From: Anaerolineaceae bacterium
Lineage (GTDB): Bacteria > Chloroflexota > Anaerolineae > Aggregatilineales > Phototrophicaceae
Length of the DNA stretch: 64,000 nucleotides
Assembly: GCA_020634165.1 (NCBI GenBank)
Contig: JACKCF010000001.1
Span: 2,108,001 to 2,172,000, forward strand
Direction: 5' to 3'
Shown here in pieces: positions 9,460 through 17,064 of this stretch. The notes beneath the pieces are model-generated. The model was not told the DNA's origin, did not search any database, and saw only the letters and a program-made list of their open reading frames with translations. Made by a program: the position numbers and the translations under genes. The stretch's first letter is position 1. Each line of letters begins with the position of its first letter.

Positions 9460-10761
9460 ATGGAAACGAAAAGTTCTCGACTCTCTGGATTCTACAGGAA
9501 AACATGGCAGGAGAGACTGGCTATTATTTCCCAGTGGTCAGGTCTTTCTCTGGAAGATGAACGTGTATTTTCAGGAGAGGGTGGTCTCTCAACTGAAGAT
9601 GCAGTCAACATGATTGAAAACGTCATCGGTATCTATGGACTACCGTTTGGCATTGCTACCAACTTTCTGATTAACCAGAAAGACTATCTTATCCCAATGG
9701 TGATCGAAGAACCCTCGGTGGTAGCAGCAGTAAGCTTTGCTGCCAAGCTGTTCCGAGAGGGTGGTGGGTTTACCACATCCAGTGATGATCCCATCATGAT
9801 TGGTCAGCTACAGCTATTGGATATTGAACACCTCGAAACAGCTAAGAACAGCATCTTGGAAAACAAACAGATGCTACTTGCTAAAGCCAATGAAGTTGGT
9901 GGCAGTATTGTCAAACGTGGAGGTGGTAGCAGGGATATCGAGGTGTATCAATATCCCAATACCTCCGTTGGTGACATGCTGATTGTGCATCTGCTCTACG
10001 ATACGCGCGATGCGATGGGCGCGAACGCCGTCAACACGGCTGCGGAGTACATCGCGCCGCTGTTAGAGGAAATCACGGGAGGCAGGGTAAACCTCCGCAT
10101 TCTCAGTAACCTGACCGACCAGCGCAAGGCACGTGCAGCGGGCGTGATCCCTGTATCGGCACTGGCAACAGGCGAAATGAGCGGCGAGGACGTGATCCAG
10201 TCGTTACTTGAGGCTGCCACTTTTGCTGAGGTCGATCCTTACCGGGCCACAACCCACAACAAGGGCATCATGAATGGCATTGATGCCGTCGTCATGGCTA
10301 CAGGTAACGATTGGCGCGCCGTTGAAGCCGGTGCCCATGCCTATGCTGCCCGCGATGGTCGCTATACCAGTCTGACCCGCTGGTGGCAGGACGAAGGAGG
10401 CAATTTGTGCGGTAGTATCGAACTTCCGCTGGCGGTCGGGATTGTTGGCGGGGCAACCCGCGTCCACCCGACAGCACAACTAGCCCTAAAAATTCTCGGC
10501 ATAGAGACCGCTCAACAGCTTTCAGAAATCATGGCAGCGGTGGGCCTCGCCCAGAACTTCGCGGCGATCCGCGCTTTAGCCACCGATGGCATCCAGTCAG
10601 GCCATATGCGTATGCATGCTCGCCAACTGGCTGTTGCCGCTGGCGCATCCAATGAAGAAGTACCTGCCATCGTCAATCAGATGATCGCAGACAAAAACAT
10701 CCGTCTTGAATATGCAAAAACCCTCGTAAATGCACATCGTAGTGATAGGACAAACGCATGA
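9460..10761 (+). CDS. mvaA: HMG-CoA reductase, class II (bacterial type)
   Basis: 433 residues, normal for class II HMG-CoA reductase, which makes (or, in catabolic forms, oxidises) mevalonate. The catalytic set is complete: E83 in VIEEPSVVAA, K268 in THNKGIMNG, D284 in GNDWRAVEAG and H382 in SGHMRMHAR. The cofactor loop DTRDAMGANAVNT is also present. It is the first gene of an operon and its stop overlaps the HMG-CoA synthase start by 4 bases (ATGA at 10758). No strong ribosome binding site is seen before ATG 9460. The first ~530 bases are distinctly AT-richer (low forties % GC in sampled lines) than the remainder (55-63%), which is unusual within one conserved gene. Linkage to synthase genes argues for the biosynthetic direction. 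Confidence 0.95.
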   Translation: METKSSRLSGFYRKTWQERLAIISQWSGLSLEDERVFSGEGGLSTEDAVNMIENVIGIYGLPFGIATNFLINQKDYLIPMVIEEPSVVAAVSFAAKLFREGGGFTTSSDDPIMIGQLQLLDIEHLETAKNSILENKQMLLAKANEVGGSIVKRGGGSRDIEVYQYPNTSVGDMLIVHLLYDTRDAMGANAVNTAAEYIAPLLEEITGGRVNLRILSNLTDQRKARAAGVIPVSALATGEMSGEDVIQSLLEAATFAEVDPYRATTHNKGIMNGIDAVVMATGNDWRAVEAGAHAYAARDGRYTSLTRWWQDEGGNLCGSIELPLAVGIVGGATRVHPTAQLALKILGIETAQQLSEIMAAVGLAQNFAAIRALATDGIQSGHMRMHARQLAVAAGASNEEVPAIVNQMIADKNIRLEYAKTLVNAHRSDRTNA

Positions 10762-11831
10762 GTGGACAAATGCCAAATGGCTTGCTAATGCGCTCGGATC
10801 GGGCGGTTGGTATCGTCGGCTACGGCTCTTATGTGCCGCAGTACCGTCTGCCAGGTTCTGAAGTCGCCCGTATCTGGACCAAGGGCCTTGGTGGTTCGCC
10901 AGTCAAAGAGAAGGCTGTCGCCGGACTTGATGAAGACGTCATCACCATGGCGATTGAAGCCGGACGTAACGCTGTCGCCCGTTCGCTGGTCTCTCCCACA
11001 GAAATTCGTGCCGTATGGGTTGGCAGTGAAAGCCATCCCTATGCTGTAAAACCATCCAGCACCATCGTCGCGGAAGCGATAGGTACCGCACCCAATATCC
11101 AGGCCGCCGATTGGGAATTTGCCTGTAAAGCAGGCACAGAAGCTGTCCAGGCGTCAATCGGCATCATTGGTAGTGGCATGGGACGCTATACGCTCAGCAT
11201 CGGCATGGACACGGCCCAGGGCCGTCCTGGTGATGCCCTCGAATACACCGCTGCGTCCGGTGGGGCAGCTTTCCTGCTCGGACCAGCCGAAGAAGCCGTC
11301 GCGGTTTATCAGGGAAGTTACAGTTACGTCACTGATACGCCCGATTTCTGGCGTCGTGAAGGCGAAGCTTTCCCCAGTCATGGTGATCGCTTTACAGGTG
11401 AACCTGCCTACTTCCAACACTCGTATTCAGCAGCCAGCAAGCTCATGGAACTGATGGGGGCATCTGCCAGCGATTACACCTACGCCGTTTTCCATCAGCC
11501 AAATGTCAAATTCCCTATGCGCGTCGCAGGCATGCTTGGCTTCTCGCAGGAACAAATCGCCGCTGGTCTGTTAGCAAATGAAATCGGCAACGTCTACTCA
11601 GGCTCCTGCATGATCGGCCTGACAGCCATTCTCGACATCGCTAAAGAAGGTGACCGCATTCTGATGGTCAGCTACGGCAGTGGGGCAGGCTCGGATGCCT
11701 TTGATCTGGTTGTCACGGATAAACTCGCAGATCGCCAGAAATTGGCCCCCTCGACCCGCGATTACATTGATCGCCGTGTAGAGATCGACTACGCAACCTA
11801 TACCCGCTTCCGTGGCAAATTGAAGGGATAA
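10758..11831 (+). CDS. HMG-CoA synthase, archaeal type
   Basis: 357 residues; condenses acetyl-CoA with acetoacetyl-CoA. It matches the archaeal lineage of HMG-CoA synthases. The acidic motif GSESHPYAVKP is near residue 90, the acyl-enzyme nucleophile is C123 in EFACKAGTEAVQ, and H246 lies in VFHQPNVKFP. All look intact. The first ATG overlaps the HMGR stop; M5 and M11 are alternative starts. Seven bases separate it from the thiolase-like gene. In methanogens this enzyme forms a complex with thiolase and a DUF35 protein that bridges their active sites (established), and the same three families lie here in a row. Confidence 0.95.
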   Translation: MSGQMPNGLLMRSDRAVGIVGYGSYVPQYRLPGSEVARIWTKGLGGSPVKEKAVAGLDEDVITMAIEAGRNAVARSLVSPTEIRAVWVGSESHPYAVKPSSTIVAEAIGTAPNIQAADWEFACKAGTEAVQASIGIIGSGMGRYTLSIGMDTAQGRPGDALEYTAASGGAAFLLGPAEEAVAVYQGSYSYVTDTPDFWRREGEAFPSHGDRFTGEPAYFQHSYSAASKLMELMGASASDYTYAVFHQPNVKFPMRVAGMLGFSQEQIAAGLLANEIGNVYSGSCMIGLTAILDIAKEGDRILMVSYGSGAGSDAFDLVVTDKLADRQKLAPSTRDYIDRRVEIDYATYTRFRGKLKG

Positions 11832-11838
11832 GCACATC

Positions 11839-13005
11839 ATGGCAAAGACCGCAATTATCGGCATTGGAATGACGCCTGTTTCCGAACATTGGGGCAGCAG
11901 CCTCCGTGAATTGGCCGCAGAGGCAGGGCTAGCTGCACTCAAAGATGCCCGCATTCAAAAGCCCGACGCACTTTTCGTCGCTAACGCATATGGCAGCACC
12001 TTCAATAACCAGACGCAGTTGGGTGCCCTTGTCGCCGATTACATGCAGTTTGATGGCATCGAAGCCTATACTATCGAAGCGGGTGACGCCTCTGGTGGGG
12101 CTGCGCTCCGTGCTGCCCATCTGGCAGTTGCCTCTGGTGAAATTCGCACGGCGCTCGTCATCGGTGCTGAAAAAACCACCGATATTGTTGCCAGTGCCCG
12201 CGTCGCCGCCCGTAACATCAGCCTGGATGCAGATTATGAAGCTCGTCACGGTGCGACACTACCTGCAATGGCTGCGTTACTCATGCGCCGTTACATGTAT
12301 GAATACGGCCTGGAATTGTCAGCTTTCGAGGGCTTTAGCCTGAACGCTCATCTCAACGGCAGTAAGAATGCCAACGCCATGTACCGCAATAAGCTGCGTG
12401 CGGGGGCCTTTGCCAAAGCGCCGATGGTCGCTGAGCCGGTCAGTCTCTTCGATAGTGCGCCTGATGGCGATGGCGCCGCAGCCGTGGTCATTACCTCTGC
12501 AGAAGCCGCGCCGGACATGTCGCCGAATCCGGTTTACATCATTGGCAGCGCTGCCACGACCGATAGCCTCATGCTCCAAGAACGCCCTGACATGCTGGCT
12601 TTGAATGCAGTCGCTAGCTCTACCGAAAAAGCACTTGCCCAGAGCAGCTTGGGTCTCGATGACATCCACATCTTTGAACTCAACGACACCTTCACCATTC
12701 TGACCGCGCTCTCAGCGGAAGCCATCGGCTTGGCACCGCGTGGCAAGGGCTGGGAACTGGCCAGCGAAGATGGCGCCCACATTGGCCTCCAGGGACAGCG
12801 CCCAATGAGCACATTCGGTGGCATGAAGAGTCGCGGCAATCCTGCTGGCGCAGCCGGTGTCTATCAGGCCGCAGAAGCTTGCCTGCAAATCAATGGTCGT
12901 GCGGAAGACAATCAGGTAGAAGGCGCAAAGACGGTTCTCATCCAGAACTTAGGTGGCCTGGGTTCAACAGCCATTACGCACGTGCTTTCCACCAATAATC
13001 GCTGA
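11839..13005 (+). CDS. Thiolase-like protein (archaeal AACT family) lacking catalytic residues
   Basis: 388 residues, full-length and collinear with archaeal acetyl-CoA C-acetyltransferases of the SCP2-thiolase group: IIGIGMTP at the N-terminus, RRYMYEYGL near 150, DGDGAAAVVIT near 210 and QNLGGLGSTAI at the end. The residues that define catalysis are changed. The nucleophile motif (A-C-x-S-G) reads EAGDASGG, with Asp at 83. The His of the HDxF-type motif is N282 in ELNDTFTI. The GHP-type motif is RGNPAGAAG, with N334. The frame is long and clean, so this is not decay. It probably cannot run the thiolase reaction and may serve as a structural partner of HMG-CoA synthase. An active thiolase would have to be encoded elsewhere. 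Confidence 0.85.
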   Translation: MAKTAIIGIGMTPVSEHWGSSLRELAAEAGLAALKDARIQKPDALFVANAYGSTFNNQTQLGALVADYMQFDGIEAYTIEAGDASGGAALRAAHLAVASGEIRTALVIGAEKTTDIVASARVAARNISLDADYEARHGATLPAMAALLMRRYMYEYGLELSAFEGFSLNAHLNGSKNANAMYRNKLRAGAFAKAPMVAEPVSLFDSAPDGDGAAAVVITSAEAAPDMSPNPVYIIGSAATTDSLMLQERPDMLALNAVASSTEKALAQSSLGLDDIHIFELNDTFTILTALSAEAIGLAPRGKGWELASEDGAHIGLQGQRPMSTFGGMKSRGNPAGAAGVYQAAEACLQINGRAEDNQVEGAKTVLIQNLGGLGSTAITHVLSTNNR

Positions 13006-13015
13006 AAAACCCATA

Positions 13016-13067
13016 TTTGATAGCGATTGGCAGTCTGATAGCCTCTCATGAGAGCTTTTGATAGCGA
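13016..13067. repeat. Direct repeats and second 19-bp motif copy after the thiolase-like gene
   Basis: TTTGATAGCGA occurs at 13016-13026 and again at 13057-13067. A third TGATAGC lies at 13036-13042. The palindrome CTCTCATGAGAG is at 13043-13054. Positions 13047-13065 repeat the 19-bp motif found at 9418-9436 with one mismatch. This may be an operator or a chance cluster. Confidence 0.45.
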
Positions 13068-13187
13068 GAATTAAGTAGGATCGAATCAAGTTTGTGCAAT
13101 AATGCACATATCACTCGTAATGTCATGTAAGATTTTCAGCGCGATTGTTCGGGCTGATATCAATGAAAATGAACTAGGAGCAGAATC

Positions 13188-13364
13188 ATGCAAGTACCAC
13201 GTCACTGGCGCATGAAACATCAACTTTATCGTCTCCACGGTGTGCGCCATAGCAACGGCAGCCTTGGTATGCTGAATCGCCCTGAGCAGGAATTGAACGC
13301 CAACGAGGCAGAGATCGAAGCAGTCCAGACTGACAAGAAGCCCGTTGCGGTACGTGTCGCCTGA
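13188..13364 (+). CDS. N-terminal half of a split DUF35-like protein, zinc ribbon without cysteines
   Basis: 58 codons from ATG 13188 to TGA 13362-13364, with AGGAG 7-8 bases upstream. The start MQVPRHWRMKHQLYRLHG matches the usual opening of DUF35 proteins (PRhWR..k..YrL.G), which is normally followed by a rubredoxin-like ribbon with two CxxC pairs. Here the ribbon region reads GVRHSNGSLGMLNRPEQ and the whole peptide has no cysteine. It is in the same frame as the DUF35 OB-fold gene at 13377, separated only by codons TGA-GTG-AGC-CGA-TAA. It therefore looks like the front half of an ancestral DUF35 protein that is now a separate polypeptide. The family assignment rests on the N-terminal motif and the context. 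Confidence 0.65.
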   Translation: MQVPRHWRMKHQLYRLHGVRHSNGSLGMLNRPEQELNANEAEIEAVQTDKKPVAVRVA

Positions 13365-13376
13365 GTGAGCCGATAA

Positions 13377-13676
13377 ATGGTTACTTCACTCCACGAGATT
13401 GTAGAGCAGGGCGAAGCTGTAGCCTTTTCTGGTTACGGTGAAGTCTATAGCTTTACAGTCGTGCAGGACCCGCCTGCGGGATTTGAATCGCACGCGCCAT
13501 ATGTTCTTGGCCTCGTCAAACTGGATGAAGGCCCCATCGTCACTGCGCAGCTCACGGATATTGAAGGAGAGCTTGCCATTGGCGACCGCGTGGAAATGGT
13601 GACACGGCGCTTGGCGACCGAAGGTCCAGAGGGCATGATCGTCTACGGTTACAAGTTCCGAAAGGTACTTCGTTAG
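13377..13676 (+). CDS. DUF35-type OB-fold protein (C-terminal half of a split acyl-CoA-bridging protein)
   Basis: 99 residues. GYGEVYSFTVVQDPP, APYVLGLVKLDEGP and LAIGDRVEMV follow the DUF35 OB-fold consensus (GkVysyTvv..p; P.v.a.V.LdeG; ..iGmrV). In archaea the DUF35 protein bridges thiolase and HMG-CoA synthase and helps bind CoA. This frame has only the OB half; the ribbon half is the 58-codon frame 12 bases upstream. No clear ribosome binding site precedes ATG 13377, which suggests coupled translation. Placement at the end of the mevalonate operon supports a role with HMG-CoA synthase. A strong terminator follows at ~13737. Confidence 0.8.
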   Translation: MVTSLHEIVEQGEAVAFSGYGEVYSFTVVQDPPAGFESHAPYVLGLVKLDEGPIVTAQLTDIEGELAIGDRVEMVTRRLATEGPEGMIVYGYKFRKVLR

Positions 13677-13731
13677 CTGCCACTAGGATTGTTGCCAAAC
13701 AGGTAATTGTGCATCCGATACCTGGTTACGC

Positions 13732-13766
13732 AAAAAGAGCCGTCCAACTGGACGGCTCTTCGTTTT
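13732..13766. terminator. Bidirectional rho-independent terminator
   Basis: The inverted repeat 13737-13758, with 10-base arm GAGCCGTCCA, is flanked by AAAAA on the left and TTCGTTTTT on the right. It separates the mevalonate operon from the convergent ABC ATPase gene. Confidence 0.88.
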
Positions 13767-13787
13767 TCTGTGCTACCTACTAGACGA

Positions 13788-14930
13788 CTAGGTTGTCGCG
13801 TGGCTCATATTTTCATTCTTGTAATCGTAAGCCAGTGACAATTCGGTGTCACGGTCGAACACGTGCATGTTGTCGAGGTTCATCACAACGCCCATGCGGC
13901 TGCCGACGGTGCTCTGTGTACGTGGGTCTGTACGAGCGATGAAGTTCTTGCCACCTTCTTCGAGGTAGATGATCATTTCGTGGCCCATCTGCTCGATGAC
14001 TTCCACATTCGCCTCGATGCTGGCAGGGGTGATGCCGGGCGGCAGGTAGTTCGCGTCGTGGATGTCTTCTGGACGGACGCCAAGAATGACTTCCTTACCA
14101 ACATGGCTGCGATACGGTTCAGCACGGCTCGGCGGAACATTGATCTGGAAGACACCTGTATCAACGATCAGCGCTTCGCCTTCACCCGGTAGCAATTTCG
14201 CATCGAAGAAGTTCATCGACGGGCTGCCGATGAAGCCAGCAACGAAGACATTGTACGGGTTATGGTACAGGTTGAATGGCGAGTCGATCTGTTGTAGGCG
14301 GCCAGCATTCAGCACGACGATGCGCGTACCCATCGTCATAGCTTCCACCTGGTCGTGGGTCACATAGATGAACGTCGTTTCAAGGCGTTGGTGCAGCTTG
14401 CTGATGAAGGAACGAGCTTCAACGCGCAGCTTCGCATCCAGGTTGGAGAGCGGCTCATCCATCAGGAAGACTTGCGGCTCACGCACAATCGCGCGGCCAA
14501 CGGCCACACGTTGACGCTGACCACCAGAAAGCTGGCGCGGGCGGCGATCAAGCAGATGCTCAATACCCAGGCTCTTTGCAGCTTCGTGTACACGTTCGTC
14601 GATGACTTGTTTCGGGGTCTTGCGCAGCTTGAGTCCGAAAGCCATATTGTCGTAAACAGTCATGTGCGGGTACAGAGCGTAACTCTGGAACACCATGGCG
14701 ATATCGCGGTCTTTTGGTGCCACGTTGTTAACAACGCGATCACCGATCATAATGCGACCTTCTGTAATTTCTTCGAGACCCGCTAGCATACGCAGGCTGG
14801 TTGATTTACCACAACCTGAAGGACCAACGAAAACAACAAATTCTTTATCATGAATCTCAATATTGAGATCAGTCACAACCGTCACATCACCAAAACGCTT
14901 GTAGACATGATCAAACGTTACACTAGCCAC
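13788..14930 (-). CDS. Sugar-type ABC transporter ATPase (MalK/UgpC family)
   Basis: About 380 residues with the GTG start at 14930, chosen because GGAGG lies 6-7 bases upstream and the product then begins MASVTFDHVYKRFG like its family; an ATG at 14948 gives six extra residues. Walker A is GPSGCGKST, the Q-loop is FQSYALYPHMTV, the signature is LSGGQRQR, Walker B is VFLMDEPLSNLD and the H-loop is THD. A C-terminal TOBE/MalK regulatory domain follows from ~240 (LGVRPEDIH). Such ATPases energise carbohydrate or glycerol-phosphate importers and are often shared by several of them. No permease or binding-protein gene is adjacent, consistent with a stand-alone shared ATPase. Confidence 0.93.
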   Translation of the reverse strand: MASVTFDHVYKRFGDVTVVTDLNIEIHDKEFVVFVGPSGCGKSTSLRMLAGLEEITEGRIMIGDRVVNNVAPKDRDIAMVFQSYALYPHMTVYDNMAFGLKLRKTPKQVIDERVHEAAKSLGIEHLLDRRPRQLSGGQRQRVAVGRAIVREPQVFLMDEPLSNLDAKLRVEARSFISKLHQRLETTFIYVTHDQVEAMTMGTRIVVLNAGRLQQIDSPFNLYHNPYNVFVAGFIGSPSMNFFDAKLLPGEGEALIVDTGVFQINVPPSRAEPYRSHVGKEVILGVRPEDIHDANYLPPGITPASIEANVEVIEQMGHEMIIYLEEGGKNFIARTDPRTQSTVGSRMGVVMNLDNMHVFDRDTELSLAYDYKNENMSHATT

Positions 14931-15249
14931 AGGTGCCCTCCAATCCAAATATGGATCTACTACGTGAACGATACTTATTAAATAAATATCAGTCTGTGCA
15001 AGTTATACAAAGAATTTGCACCCTACACCAAACTGTTGATGGGGAGATTATAAACACAAACAACAAAATTGCAAAACATTCTAACGTGACATTTTGCATA
15101 TATATTCATGATACTCTTACAGTTCGCAAAACACCAAGCCTGGAATCACTGACCATGATTCAGGTTGTGGACGCTGGGCCTAAAATACTGGCCGCATTAC
15201 GAGTAAAATGGCTGCTTAGAATAGTTATTTGCCTCAATAAGGATGCCTG
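14931..15249. other. AT-rich intergenic region between the ABC ATPase gene and cinA
   Basis: About 319 bases between divergent genes. It is noticeably AT-rich (14960-15120). An imperfect hairpin (arm CCTGGAATCA, 15139-15164, 7-base loop) has no T-run and is not a terminator. The cinA ribosome binding site AAGGA is near 15240. No RNA gene or ORF is supported. Confidence 0.5.
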
Positions 15250-16500
15250 ATGGAACACGCCTCTGCTGACAATGTAAATGCCGAAATTGTTGCGATTGGT
15301 ACCGAACTCCTCCTGGGGGCACTCACTGATACCAACTCAGTTTATCTTGCTCAACAACTTCGCGACCTGGGCATCAATCTCTATTTCATGACCAGTGTCG
15401 GCGATAACATTGATCGTATTGTGCAGGCCATAACGATTGCGCTCAGTCGCGCTGATGTGGTCATCACCTGTGGCGGGCTTGGTCCCACTGTGGACGATAT
15501 GACCAGAGAAGCCGTAGCCCGTTCAGTTGGTACCAAACTCGTCTACCATGAATATCTCTTTGAGGCTATCAAAGAACGTTTTGCTGCATTCCGTGCCAAC
15601 ATCACCGAAAACAACAAGCGTCAGGCATACCTGCCGGATGGCGCGCTCGTCATTCCGAACCCCGTTGGGACAGCCCCATCCTTCATGGCGGAAAATGCTG
15701 AAGGCAAGATCGTTATCAGCCTGCCAGGTGTTCCTCGTGAGATGAAATTCCTGATGGAAAACGCAGTCATCCCGCTTCTCAGGGAACGCTTCAAGCTCGG
15801 CATCATCAAGGCGCGTACTCTCAAATCAGCCGGTATTGGCGAAAGTTCGCTCGATGACCTGCTCGGTGACGAACTGCTCAACCATAGCAATCCATCGATA
15901 GGCTTGGCCGCTCATCAGGGCGATATCGATATTCGCATCACAGCCAAAGCCGACGATCTGGCAACCGCCGATGCCATGCTCAGTGAAATGGCGGATAAAG
16001 TCTATGAAAAGGCTGGTGAATACATCTTTGGCGAAGATAGCGATACCATCGAATCTGTTTTCAGTCGCGATCTGATAGCCCACAACTACACAGCCGCATT
16101 CCTGGAAGCGGGCATCGATAATGTCCTCATTGGTCGCCTACCAGGGGAAACCGCCCAACAGGTTGTGTGGTCACACAACTACGATCATCCCAAGCAAACA
16201 GTCATTGATGCCTCAATGGCTTACGACCACACCCTCGATATGCGCGAGAATGCCCAGCGCTTCGTCAAATACCTCGCCGAACAGAACAACGCCAACATAG
16301 CTATTGCGGTCCTCAGCCTGCCAGATGTCAACGAAGGCGCGGATGTCGAACATGCCACGGCTGTCGCGGTTTACGTCAACGGGCAGATTTCCTCGCGTGG
16401 ATATGGTTTTGGCAGCAAGAGTGAACTATCGCGCAGTTGGCCCGTTCGCTGGGCATTGTCGCGTGCATGGCGCATGTTCAAAGAAAGCGAAGCCAGCTAA
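15250..16500 (+). CDS. cinA: CinA family protein with degenerate C-terminal amidase domain
   Basis: 416 residues. The N-terminal ~170 residues are a clear MoCF/CinA-N domain: EIVAIGTELLLG, TCGGLGPTVDD and LPGVPREM. This domain hydrolyses ADP-ribose-type pyrophosphates in characterised CinA proteins. A middle KH-like section follows. The C-terminal region, normally the nicotinamide-nucleotide amidase with an ESCTGG motif and a later TGIAGP motif, here reads YTAAFLEAGIDNVLIG and IAIAVLSLPDVNEG, so the amidase nucleophile region is absent. Length is normal, so the domain has diverged rather than been deleted. The stop directly abuts the next gene, which suggests one operon with the two genes that follow. 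Confidence 0.88.
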   Translation: MEHASADNVNAEIVAIGTELLLGALTDTNSVYLAQQLRDLGINLYFMTSVGDNIDRIVQAITIALSRADVVITCGGLGPTVDDMTREAVARSVGTKLVYHEYLFEAIKERFAAFRANITENNKRQAYLPDGALVIPNPVGTAPSFMAENAEGKIVISLPGVPREMKFLMENAVIPLLRERFKLGIIKARTLKSAGIGESSLDDLLGDELLNHSNPSIGLAAHQGDIDIRITAKADDLATADAMLSEMADKVYEKAGEYIFGEDSDTIESVFSRDLIAHNYTAAFLEAGIDNVLIGRLPGETAQQVVWSHNYDHPKQTVIDASMAYDHTLDMRENAQRFVKYLAEQNNANIAIAVLSLPDVNEGADVEHATAVAVYVNGQISSRGYGFGSKSELSRSWPVRWALSRAWRMFKESEAS

Positions 16501-17064
16501 GTGGAGCGTTTTCTAACCCGCCTGCGTGTATTGCAAAACGAGCGCGATACGAACATCGCTCTCTTTCTCAATCCACGTATCACATCCTTGCCGCTGCCCA
16601 TCCAGCGCTACGATGATCCTTTCCTGCCATATTGCCGCGCAGTCGTCGAGGCCACCTCAGACCTTGTCTGTGCTTACGTTCTGGACTTCGCATCATTTAT
16701 GGCGCTGTCTGCACCAGGGGCCAGGTCGCTGGAACGCATTATCGGTATTATCGGCCAGGACACCCCGAAGATACTGCATGGCCCATTCGTGGGAACCGCC
16801 TTTTCACCTATGCTCGAACGCACCGCTTTCGACGTAGATGCCGTTACGCTCTATCGCGCTGAAGATGTGCCGTATTACTGCTCAAATGCCCCCTATGCGG
16901 CTTTTCAGGCCGATACAGGCATATCGGGTCAAACAGTCTCCTTCACGCCGGATTTAGCCCTCCACATGACCGACGATAGCGTTCTGTTGGCTGGCCTCGG
17001 CGACGATTTCGCTGAACAGATACGTGCCGCACTCATCACAATGAGGTCTCTACATGCCGAATAA
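16501..17064 (+). CDS. PyrF-like protein (OMP decarboxylase homologue) without catalytic residues
   Basis: 187 residues from a GTG immediately after the cinA stop. The body follows the pattern of Chloroflexi type OMP decarboxylases: an N-terminal helix ERFLTRLRVLQNERDTN, then FLNPRITSLP, then AVVEATSDLVCAYVLDF, then LSAPGARSLERIIGII. At the Lys normally found in AYKPN the protein has V60 (AYVLD). The catalytic DAKRGD loop is replaced by ILHGPFVG (residues 91-98). It is also shorter than real PyrF (~240-280). It probably does not decarboxylate OMP. It overlaps the PyrE-like gene by 11 bases. The homology is by eye; 'hypothetical' is the conservative alternative. Confidence 0.6.
   Translation: MERFLTRLRVLQNERDTNIALFLNPRITSLPLPIQRYDDPFLPYCRAVVEATSDLVCAYVLDFASFMALSAPGARSLERIIGIIGQDTPKILHGPFVGTAFSPMLERTAFDVDAVTLYRAEDVPYYCSNAPYAAFQADTGISGQTVSFTPDLALHMTDDSVLLAGLGDDFAEQIRAALITMRSLHAE

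Noticed and set aside
13362..13379. Selenocysteine or stop-codon readthrough joining the two DUF35-like halves
   Set aside because: A second in-frame stop (TAA) follows TGA four codons later, and no SECIS-like hairpin is apparent right after TGA.
15139..15164. Imperfect hairpin upstream of cinA as terminator or riboswitch
   Set aside because: There is no T-run and no recognisable riboswitch core; it is kept only as a note in the intergenic entry.
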